Assembly (NCBI RefSeq): GCF_014216315.1
Contig: NZ_CP045702.1
Location: 3,224,001-3,288,000 of the forward strand
Direction: 5' to 3'
Origin: Streptomyces finlayi
Lineage (GTDB): Bacteria; Actinomycetota; Actinomycetes; Streptomycetales; Streptomycetaceae
Length of the DNA stretch: 64,000 bases
The notes under the pieces were generated by a model. It had not been told where the DNA came from. It made no database searches and saw only the letters and a list, made by a program, of their open reading frames with translations. A program made the translations under genes and the position numbers. Within the stretch, counting starts at the first letter, position 1. Every line of letters starts with the position of its first letter. Positions 57,791 to 64,000 of the stretch are shown piece by piece.

Positions 57791-58735
57791 CTACGAGTGG
57801 CCCAGGTCCTCCGGCGCCGCGTCCCCGTCCATCGGCACCGAACCGCTGTCCCGCGCCGGCCGCAACGCGTACTCGTCCACCTGCAACGTGTCCATCGCGT
57901 GCGGCGCCGGCTTCGGCGGCTTCGGCATGACCGCCGCCTCCGAGTGCCCACCGCACCCGTACGACAGCGACACCACACGCCCGTCCGCCGGAGCGAACTC
58001 GTTGGCGCACACCCCGAACGCCTGCTTCAGCGAGCCCGCCAGCGGGACCAGGAACGCACACGTGTCACACGCCGCGGGCGCCGCCTGAGCCATCGGGGTC
58101 TTCGGGCCGAACGCCTCTTCCCACCGGTCGGCCGCCACATGCAGCCCGTACCGGGACAGCACCCGCGCACGCCGCATACCCAGCTCATCCGCGACCGCAC
58201 CGATCGAGCCGCGGCTCGTGGCACGCGGCAGCGTCGTCAGCTCCGCGTCCTCCGTGTCGACGAGGTCCGCCAGATCCTCGGAGAGCTCTGCCTCCTCGGA
58301 CTCCACGGAGTTCGGCGGCGGCTCGTCCTCGCCCGTGTAACCGGGCTCCAGGCGGAGATCCTCCGCCTCCGTGGGCAGCAGGTCCCCCGGCCCCATGTCC
58401 CCGGGCCGGAGCCGCTCGCTCCACGGCACCCACTCGGGGGCGAGGAGCGCGTCGGGACCGGGCAGGAGCACCGTCTCGTCGAGGGTGATGTTCTTGGCGC
58501 GGGAGGCCCTGGCAACCGTCACCGCCCAGCGCCAGCCCCGGTACCCGGGTTCCTTGCACTCGAAATAATGCGTGACGACCCGGTCTCCCTCGGAGACCAG
58601 GGACACATGTTCACCGACCACCCCGGGCGCGGCAGCCTCTTCAGCCGCCGCACGGGCGAGGTCTACCGCCTCGGCGCACAGGCGGTCGGGCGCGGGGGTA
58701 CGGGCAGTACGGCTTCGCGTCGTCGCAGCACTCAC
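57791..58735 (-). CDS. DUF3027 protein
   Basis: 314 aa. C-terminal region with the cysteine pattern CDTCAF (near 235), FGVCANEFAP (near 255) and GCGGHSE (near 277), probably metal-binding, is the DUF3027 hallmark; N-terminal VTHYFECKEPGYRGWRWAV is also typical. Actinobacterial, essential-like conservation, function unknown. GTG 58735 forms GTGA with the stop of the upstream hypothetical gene. Confidence 0.82.
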   Translation of the reverse strand: MSAATTRSRTARTPAPDRLCAEAVDLARAAAEEAAAPGVVGEHVSLVSEGDRVVTHYFECKEPGYRGWRWAVTVARASRAKNITLDETVLLPGPDALLAPEWVPWSERLRPGDMGPGDLLPTEAEDLRLEPGYTGEDEPPPNSVESEEAELSEDLADLVDTEDAELTTLPRATSRGSIGAVADELGMRRARVLSRYGLHVAADRWEEAFGPKTPMAQAAPAACDTCAFLVPLAGSLKQAFGVCANEFAPADGRVVSLSYGCGGHSEAAVMPKPPKPAPHAMDTLQVDEYALRPARDSGSVPMDGDAAPEDLGHS

Positions 58736-59190
58736 AGGTCTCGCTTCTCTCCATACGCCGTCTCGAGCGCGCCAGCTGCTAGACGATTGCCGATTTCGGC
58801 CATGACAGCTGTGGGCGGAGCGGACCTGGGGGCCGCGTCGACGTCCACACCTGTTGTGCCTGCCTCGGGCGCGCCTTCTGTCACCCATTCTGCGGGATCG
58901 CCGAGAGGCGCGCGGCCAAGAACAACCGCCGGTGGCGCGTTACGCACGCTACCCTCTCCGCCGCTCTCCGCCCACCTGCGTGTCCCAAACAAGGCCGTAT
59001 CCGGTGCGGTGTCCGGTGTATCGGCCCCCGGCGTGTCCCGGGCCAGACCGGTTCCGGGGCCGTTTTCCGCCCGCGGAATTGCCTCACGATCCATCTCGCC
59101 GCCCACGCCCATACGCGCGTCCAGCAGCGCGGCCGCGTCCGGGGCCACTGACCCGACGGGACGGAGTCGGCGCCCCGCCGGGCCGATCAT
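58732..59190 (-). CDS. hypothetical protein coupled to DUF3027
   Basis: 152 codons from ATG 59190 to TGA 58732. The stop overlaps the DUF3027 GTG (GTGA), favouring a real gene. The translation is Gly/Pro/Ala/Asp-rich, disordered, without known domains (DREAIPRAENGPGTG, VDVDAAPRSAPPTAVMAEIGNRL). Could still be a chance frame in GC-rich DNA. Confidence 0.4.
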   Translation of the reverse strand: MIGPAGRRLRPVGSVAPDAAALLDARMGVGGEMDREAIPRAENGPGTGLARDTPGADTPDTAPDTALFGTRRWAESGGEGSVRNAPPAVVLGRAPLGDPAEWVTEGAPEAGTTGVDVDAAPRSAPPTAVMAEIGNRLAAGALETAYGEKRDL

Positions 59191-59226
59191 GGTTCATCGC
59201 ACCGACGGTTGGGGCAGTATGACGGA

Positions 59227-60657
59227 GTGGCTGCCGCCAGGTCGCACGACGGTCCCGGCCCGCTTCGCACGGCGGGCCGGTCGATGGGTCGCGCCCTGCA
59301 CCGCCCGTTCACGGGCGCCGCGAAGGGCATCCGCAAGGCGACGCACGCCCATGGCGCCGGTGAATCGGGCCTCGGCAAGCTGATCGAGCTGCACGCGGTG
59401 AACGGCGCGGGCGACGTCATGATCACGGTCGCGCTCGCCTCGACGGTGTTCTTCTCCGTACCGACGGACGAGGCCCGCGGCCGCGTCGCTCTCTATCTCG
59501 CCATCACGATGCTGCCGTTCACGCTCCTCGCCCCGGTCGTCGGCCCGCTGCTCGACCGGCTGCCGCACGGCCGCCGGGCCGCGATGGCCGGCGCGATGCT
59601 CGCCCGGGCGGTCCTCGCGATCACGATGTCGGGGGCGGTCGCCACGGGCGGCCTGGAGCTGTATCCGGCGGCGCTGGGCGTCCTGGTCTGCTCCAAGGCG
59701 TACGGAGTCATCCGCAGCGCCGTCGTGCCACGGCTCCTGCCACCCCGCTTCTCCCTGGTGAAGGCGAATTCCCGGGTCACCCTGGCCGGGCTGCTGGCGA
59801 CCGGCGTGGCGGCGCCCATCGGGATCGGGCTCCAGAACGTCGGCACCGCGTGGCCGCTCTACGGGGCCTGCGCGATCTTCCTCGCCGGGACGTTCCTGGC
59901 CTTCACACTGCCCCACAAGGTCGACTCCGCGAAGGGCGAGCGCAGGGCCCGCCTGATCGTCCCGCACGAGGAGGAAGCCCCCCTCCCCCGGCCCGCCAGG
60001 AAGGGCGGCAGGTCCGGCAGCAGCAGGGTCGACGGCGCTAAGCGGGGCAAGGACAGGCCACCGGGGCTGCGGTCCGTCGGCCCGTCCGTGCTGCACGGTC
60101 TCCAGGCCAACGCCGCCCACCGGGCCCTGTCCGGCTTCCTCATCTTCTTCCTGGCGTTCCTGCTGCGCGAGCACCCGCTGTCCGGCCAGAGCGCCGCCGT
60201 GTCGCTCGGCATCGTGGGCGTGGCGGCCGGTGTCGGCAACGCCTGCGGTACGGCGGTGGGGTCCTGGCTCAGGGCTCGCGGCCCCGAGCTGATCATCGCG
60301 ACCGTGCTGGGTCTCGCGCTCGGCGTCGCCGTGCTCACCGCGGTCTTCTTCTCGACCGTCATGGTCGCCGCGCTCGGCGCGGTCGCGGGCTTCACCCAGG
60401 CCCTGTCGAAACTGTCCCTGGACGCCATGATCCAGCGGGACGTACCCGAAGAGGTCCGTACGTCGGCGTTCGCCCGCTCCGAGACCCTGCTCCAGATGTC
60501 GTGGGTGGTCGGCGGCGGTATCGGCATCGCCCTCCCCCTCAACGGAGTACTCGGCATGTCGGTCGCCGCGGGCATTCTCTCCCTGGGCGCCGCGACCGCC
60601 GTACGGGGGCTGCTGGGCGCCGCGCGGCGCGGCACGCCGCACCCCCGCGTGGCGTGA
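59227..60657 (+). CDS. MFS transporter
   Basis: 476 aa. About 12 TM helices in two halves; a basic central loop (EEEAPLPRPARKGGRSGSSR, KRGKDRPPGLR) near 245-285. GTG 59227 is taken as start because a CAGTAT/TATGAC -10 lies just upstream (leaderless); TTG 59209 would add six residues. Substrate unknown. Divergent from the hypothetical/DUF3027 pair. Confidence 0.8.
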   Translation: MAAARSHDGPGPLRTAGRSMGRALHRPFTGAAKGIRKATHAHGAGESGLGKLIELHAVNGAGDVMITVALASTVFFSVPTDEARGRVALYLAITMLPFTLLAPVVGPLLDRLPHGRRAAMAGAMLARAVLAITMSGAVATGGLELYPAALGVLVCSKAYGVIRSAVVPRLLPPRFSLVKANSRVTLAGLLATGVAAPIGIGLQNVGTAWPLYGACAIFLAGTFLAFTLPHKVDSAKGERRARLIVPHEEEAPLPRPARKGGRSGSSRVDGAKRGKDRPPGLRSVGPSVLHGLQANAAHRALSGFLIFFLAFLLREHPLSGQSAAVSLGIVGVAAGVGNACGTAVGSWLRARGPELIIATVLGLALGVAVLTAVFFSTVMVAALGAVAGFTQALSKLSLDAMIQRDVPEEVRTSAFARSETLLQMSWVVGGGIGIALPLNGVLGMSVAAGILSLGAATAVRGLLGAARRGTPHPRVA

Positions 60658-60684
60658 GCCCGGGCGACCGATAGCCTTCGGCCC

Positions 60685-61167
60685 ATGACCGTTGCGTTCT
60701 TCTCAGGTAAGAGCCGTCGAATCGGCGTCGCTCTCGGTGCCGTGTCCGCGGGCCTCCTTGTTCTGTCCGCCTGCGACAAGCCGACGCCGCTCGCGACCGT
60801 GACGGTCAACAGCGACTCGGTGGCCGCCGAGGCGGCCTGCTACAACGACGGCGATCCCATCAAGGAGTCCCTCATCCAGGGCTGCCTGAACGACAAGAAG
60901 GCGGAGCACTCCGTCGAGGTCGCGATGGACGACAAGGTCCGCTTCGGCGTCGACCCGGAGATCGCCGAGAACGGCTGGACGCTCTTCATCAACGGCCAGC
61001 AGGCCGAGCAGGAGCCGTACAAGAAGACCTACCGGTCCATCCCGGGCAGCGCCTTCTTCTCCAGCCAGACCGGCGAGCCCACGAGCAAGACGCAGATCAG
61101 CATCGTGGAGACCAAGGGCAAGAAGCTCACGGGCATCTGGCACTTCCAGCTCAAGAAGACCGACTGA
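60685..61167 (+). CDS. DUF2771 lipoprotein
   Basis: 160 aa. Lipobox LVLSAC (Cys near 30) after a basic/hydrophobic signal peptide; the mature part contains NGDPIK-like NDGDPIKESLIQGCLND and GIWHFQLKKTD. Extracytoplasmic lipid-anchored protein of unknown role, consistently upstream of mqnB/mqnD in streptomycetes. ATG 60685. Confidence 0.85.
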   Translation: MTVAFFSGKSRRIGVALGAVSAGLLVLSACDKPTPLATVTVNSDSVAAEAACYNDGDPIKESLIQGCLNDKKAEHSVEVAMDDKVRFGVDPEIAENGWTLFINGQQAEQEPYKKTYRSIPGSAFFSSQTGEPTSKTQISIVETKGKKLTGIWHFQLKKTD

Positions 61168-61184
61168 CCTTGCAGGACTCCCCC

Positions 61185-61892
61185 GTGCGCGTACTCGTCG
61201 TGACCGCTGTCCCCGTCGAAAGGGACGCGGTCACGCGTGCGTTCGGGGACGGGCCGCCGCGGCCGCACTTCGTAAGGGGTGCGGAGATCCACCGGGCCGG
61301 TGGCTTCGACGTCCTGGCAGGCGGTGCGGGTCCGGCCGCCGCCGCGGCCTCGGCCGCGTTCGCGCTGGCCGCCGCCCCCGTCCCGTACCGGCTGGTCGTC
61401 TCCGCCGGTATCGGCGGCGGCTTCGCGCCCGCCGCCCCGGTGGGTTCGCTCGTCGTGGCGAGCGGCATCGTCGCCGCGGACCTGGGAGCGGAGACCGCCG
61501 AGGGGTTCGTCCCGGTCACCGGTCTCGGTTTCGGCCGCGACCGGTATCTGCCGCCTCGTTCGCTGGTACGTGAGGTGGTCTCGGCCACCGGCGCGGTGTC
61601 CGGCAAGGTGCTCACCGTCTCCACCGTGACCGGCAGCGCGGCACGCGCCGCCGCGCTGCTCACCGCGCATCCGAGTGCCGTCGCCGAGGCGATGGAGGGG
61701 TTCGGTGTCGCCGAGGCCGCCGAGCGGTTCGGCGTGCCGGTGCTGGAGCTGCGCGCCGTCTCGAACGCCGTCGGGCCGCGCGACCGGGCAGCCTGGCGCA
61801 TCGGCGAGGCCCTGTCCGTGCTCACCGAGGCGTTCGGGAAGATCGCCCCCGTACTGGAAGGCTGGACCCGGCATGACCGACATCTCGACTGA
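61185..61892 (+). CDS. mqnB: futalosine hydrolase
   Basis: 235-aa nucleoside-phosphorylase-fold enzyme that releases hypoxanthine from futalosine (menaquinone via the futalosine route). GIGGGFAPAAPVGSLVVASGIVAADLG near 68-95 and EAMEGFGVAEAAERFGVPVLELRAVSNAVG near 167-196 (ligand and catalytic Asp region) are typical. GTG 61185 with AGGA at 8 bases preferred; TTG 61170 gives five extra residues. Overlaps mqnD by 20 bases. Confidence 0.92.
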   Translation: MRVLVVTAVPVERDAVTRAFGDGPPRPHFVRGAEIHRAGGFDVLAGGAGPAAAAASAAFALAAAPVPYRLVVSAGIGGGFAPAAPVGSLVVASGIVAADLGAETAEGFVPVTGLGFGRDRYLPPRSLVREVVSATGAVSGKVLTVSTVTGSAARAAALLTAHPSAVAEAMEGFGVAEAAERFGVPVLELRAVSNAVGPRDRAAWRIGEALSVLTEAFGKIAPVLEGWTRHDRHLD

Positions 61893-62766
61893 CCCCGCCG
61901 CCCCCGCTGAGCCCACGGCCGCCGGCGCGAAGCTGCGGATCGCCTTCTCACCGTGCCCGAACGACACGTTCGTCTTCGACGCCTGGGCGCACGGCAGGGT
62001 GCCGGGAGCGCCTGCCCTCGATGTCACGTTCGCCGACATCGACGTCACCAACGGCATGGCAGAGCGCGGCGAGTTGGACGTGCTCAAGGTCTCGTACGCC
62101 GTCCTCCCGTGGGTCCTGGACGAGTACGCGCTGCTGCCGTGCGGCGGTGCGCTCGGGCGTGGCTGCGGGCCGCTGGTCCTGACGAAGGAACCGGGCACCG
62201 ATCTGACGGGCCGGACGGTCGCCGTGCCGAGCGAGCGCTCCACGGCGTATCTGCTGTTCCGGCTCTGGGCCGCGGAGGTCGTGCCGGGCGGGGTCGGCGA
62301 GATCGTCGTCATGCCGTTCGACGAGATCATGCCCGCGGTGCGCGACGGCCGGGTCGACGCCGGGCTCGTGATCCACGAGGCCCGCTTCACGTACCGGAAC
62401 TACGGCCTCCACAGCCTCGCCGACATGGGCGAGCACTGGGAGGCCACCACAGGGCTGCCGATCCCGCTCGGCGCGATCATCGCCAAGCGGTCACTGGGCC
62501 AGGACATGCTCGGGAAGTTGGCCGATTCGGTCCGTTCATCGGTCCGGATGGCCTGGGACGACCCGGAGCGGTCCCGGCCCTATGTGCTGGAGCACGCCCA
62601 GGAGATGGACCCGGCCGTGGCCGACCAGCACATCGGGCTGTACGTCAACGAGTTCACGGCGGACCTCGGCGAGGACGGCTACGCGGCGATCCGTGGACTG
62701 CTGACGCGCGCCGCGGCCGAGGGCTTGGTGCCGCCGCTCGGCCGGGACGCGCTGATCTCTCTCTGA
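61873..62766 (+). CDS. mqnD: 1,4-dihydroxy-6-naphthoate synthase
   Basis: 297-aa enzyme acting on cyclic dehypoxanthine futalosine. Periplasmic-binding-protein-like fold: LRIAFSPCPNDTFVFDAWAHG near 22, DVLKVSYAVLPWVLDEYALLPCGGALG near 68-95, and VDAGLVIHEARFTYRNYGL near 162 (His/Glu). ATG 61873 within mqnB. Other mqn genes are not in this window. Confidence 0.93.
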   Translation: MTDISTDPAAPAEPTAAGAKLRIAFSPCPNDTFVFDAWAHGRVPGAPALDVTFADIDVTNGMAERGELDVLKVSYAVLPWVLDEYALLPCGGALGRGCGPLVLTKEPGTDLTGRTVAVPSERSTAYLLFRLWAAEVVPGGVGEIVVMPFDEIMPAVRDGRVDAGLVIHEARFTYRNYGLHSLADMGEHWEATTGLPIPLGAIIAKRSLGQDMLGKLADSVRSSVRMAWDDPERSRPYVLEHAQEMDPAVADQHIGLYVNEFTADLGEDGYAAIRGLLTRAAAEGLVPPLGRDALISL

Positions 62767-62791
62767 GACCTCTCTGAGACGTACCGGCCGA

Positions 62792-63175
62792 CTACACGTC
62801 GAGCTGGTCGGCGACCGCGCGGAGGAGACCCGCGATCTGGGCCCCCGCGGCCTTGTCGGGGTAGCGGCCCCGCTCCAGCGACGGCGTGATGTTCTCCAGC
62901 AGCGTCGTCAGGTCCTGGACGATCGACGCCAGCTCGTCCGGCTTGCGGCGCTGGGCGGCCGCCACGGACGGGGTGGGGTCGAGGATCGCTACGGAGAGGG
63001 CCTGATCACCGCGCTGACCTGCGACGACACCGAACTCGACCCGTTGGCCGGGCTTGAGTACGTCGACGCCGGCAGGGAGTACCGACGAGTGGACGAAGAC
63101 GTCACCGCCGTCGTCGCGCGAAAGAAAGCCGAAGCCCTTTTCCGAATTGAACCATTTGACCTTACCCGTGGGCAC
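62792..63175 (-). CDS. cold-shock domain protein with C-terminal extension
   Basis: 127 aa. CSD about 1-67: RNP1 KGFGFLSRD and RNP2 DVFVHSSV, which bind ssRNA/DNA. The C-terminal part (about 75-127, QRRKPDELASIVQDLTTLLENIT) is helical and specific to actinobacterial members (SCO4325-like). GTG 63175. No terminator recognised downstream. Confidence 0.9.
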   Translation of the reverse strand: MPTGKVKWFNSEKGFGFLSRDDGGDVFVHSSVLPAGVDVLKPGQRVEFGVVAGQRGDQALSVAILDPTPSVAAAQRRKPDELASIVQDLTTLLENITPSLERGRYPDKAAGAQIAGLLRAVADQLDV

Positions 63176-63330
63176 GTCTGTCCTCGTCCTCGTACTCGTC
63201 GGTGCGCGGGGGAGCCGTGTAACGGCTCCGGATAGCAGTACAGCGGGTCCCCATGACCCGCCATGCCCAAGGCTAATGGCCCAGGGCCCGGTGACAAGAC
63301 GTCGCCAGATGGTTCCTCCGGGCTGGGAAC

Positions 63331-63336
63331 TACCCT
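63331..63336 (+). promoter_or_regulatory. leaderless promoter -10 of the two-TM protein
   Basis: TACCCT, six bases before GTG 63343, no Shine-Dalgarno. Confidence 0.45.
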
Positions 63337-63342
63337 GGTCGG

Positions 63343-63576
63343 GTGAGTACTACTCCTTCCGGCGCCGGTGACCGGCTCGTACAGGTCGGCGCGATCGTCT
63401 TCTTCATCGGCGCAGTGGCCACTCTGGTCACTGTCGCCCCACTGTTCCTGGGGACCGACCCGTTCCCGACCCTCGCCTACGCGGTGTCCATGCTGATGGG
63501 CGCGGGCTTCCTGATCGCCGGGGCGGGGGTCGTCCGGAGCGTGTGGCTGAGCAGGTCAGACCTGTCGGGCAGCTGA
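63343..63576 (+). CDS. small two-TM membrane protein
   Basis: 77 aa. TM about 14-35 (VGAIVFFIGAVATLVTVAPLFLG) and about 43-66 (LAYAVSMLMGAGFLIAGAGVV). Conserved-looking in position next to the cold-shock gene; function unknown. GTG 63343, leaderless promoter. Its end overlaps the HAD gene stop by 21 bases (convergent). Confidence 0.75.
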   Translation: MSTTPSGAGDRLVQVGAIVFFIGAVATLVTVAPLFLGTDPFPTLAYAVSMLMGAGFLIAGAGVVRSVWLSRSDLSGS

Positions 63577-64000
63577 GGAGGCCACCCACGCGGACAGCCA
63601 GGCCGGGAAGCCGGTGAGGTCGGGCAGCACGACGTCCGCGCCCGCCTCCCGCAGCTCGTCCGCGTCGCACGGGCCCGTCGTGACGGCGACGGACAGACAG
63701 TCCGCCGCCCGCGCGCCCCGTACGTCTCCGGTGTGGTCGCCGACGTAGATCCGCGCACCGTGCTCGAGCAGCGCCTGCGCCTTGCCCTCCGCCCAGAGCC
63801 GGCCGATGACCGTGTCCGGCTCGATGCCGAGGTGGGCGAGGTGCAGCTTCGCGCTCGGCTCGTGCTTGGCCGTGACGACGATCGCCCGGCCGCCCAGCGC
63901 CCGTACCGCGGCGACGGCCTCCCGCGCGCCGGCCAGAGCCGGGGACGGGGTGATCGCGTACTCCGGGTAGATCTCGCGGTAGCGGTCGGCCGTCGCGGCG
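63556..64000 (-). CDS. HAD-family phosphatase (cut by window edge)
   Basis: C-terminal 148 residues. Motif II region IVVTAKHEPS (Thr, near the sequence start), motif III Lys likely in EGKAQALLEHG, motif IV YVGDHTGDVRGARAADCLSVAV (GDxxxD-like). Phosphoglycolate-phosphatase-type HAD. The nucleophile Asp is outside the window. Convergent with the small membrane protein. Confidence 0.8.
   Translation of the reverse strand, partial: AATADRYREIYPEYAITPSPALAGAREAVAAVRALGGRAIVVTAKHEPSAKLHLAHLGIEPDTVIGRLWAEGKAQALLEHGARIYVGDHTGDVRGARAADCLSVAVTTGPCDADELREAGADVVLPDLTGFPAWLSAWVASSAARQV

Noticed and set aside
57263..59383. 706-codon plus frame spanning the repeat field and DUF3027
   Set aside because: The frame is kept open by the 147-bp repeat (147 is a multiple of 3) and by antisense DUF3027; no domain or start.

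Overview
The window is Streptomyces chromosomal DNA. It has very high GC, dense genes with GTG/TTG starts and 4-base overlaps, a conservon, SSI, XRE/DUF397 and futalosine-pathway genes, and many apparent leaderless promoters. From memory of S. coelicolor, the conserved genes run in order from about SCO4394 (dmdR1) down to about SCO4325 (cold-shock protein). The S. coelicolor-like backbone is broken by a few accessory patches.

Layout. 1-5060: an alpha/beta hydrolase (cut by the window edge) behind a LexA-like box; the iron regulator dmdR1; the SIS-domain gene nagS under a DasR-type operator; a PAS/GAF protein; an isolated, well-structured ncRNA candidate; pdxH. 5292-16747: citrate synthase, then a leftward eight-gene acyl-CoA operon (TIGR03084, AtuA/DUF1446, biotin-dependent carboxylase beta and alpha subunits, acyl-CoA dehydrogenase, CoA ligase, methylglutaconyl-CoA hydratase-like crotonase, TetR). 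It looks like a liu/atu-type branched-chain or terpenoid acid degradation pathway, with a TetR-type inverted repeat upstream. 16878-20300: NUDIX, a VapBC-like toxin-antitoxin pair, and a MITE with an IS4-family element nested at its edge beside a small gene. 20375-22400: an EamA exporter whose divergent LysR regulator is a broken remnant fused to a broken FAD-oxidase remnant. 22391-29791: an LCP-family protein, then a conservon (cvnABCD) coupled to two P450s, the first lacking the ExxR motif. 29879-37244: serC and a run of small metabolic or unknown genes, including a phosphatidate cytidylyltransferase remnant. 37374-41744: an HTH protein, a RelBE-like pair with a perfect 22-bp palindrome, XRE/DUF397, SSI, a heptamer array and a cupin. 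41816-52768: SDR, IS200 remnant, prolyl aminopeptidase, aldo/keto reductase, thpR, MarR/MFS, purine permease, P-type ATPase. 52785-64000: a secreted protein with a hairpin leader, a 1070-aa sacsin-like GHKL ATPase, a repeat-rich 0.8-kb gap, DUF3027, MFS, mqnB-mqnD, a cold-shock protein and a HAD phosphatase (cut by the window edge).

The items most worth following are the ncRNA candidate at 4105-4331, the nested MITE/IS insertion, the orphaned operator of the EamA gene, the 147-bp repeat array at 57374-57667, and the several small elements (sORFs, operators, remnants) that standard gene callers would miss.
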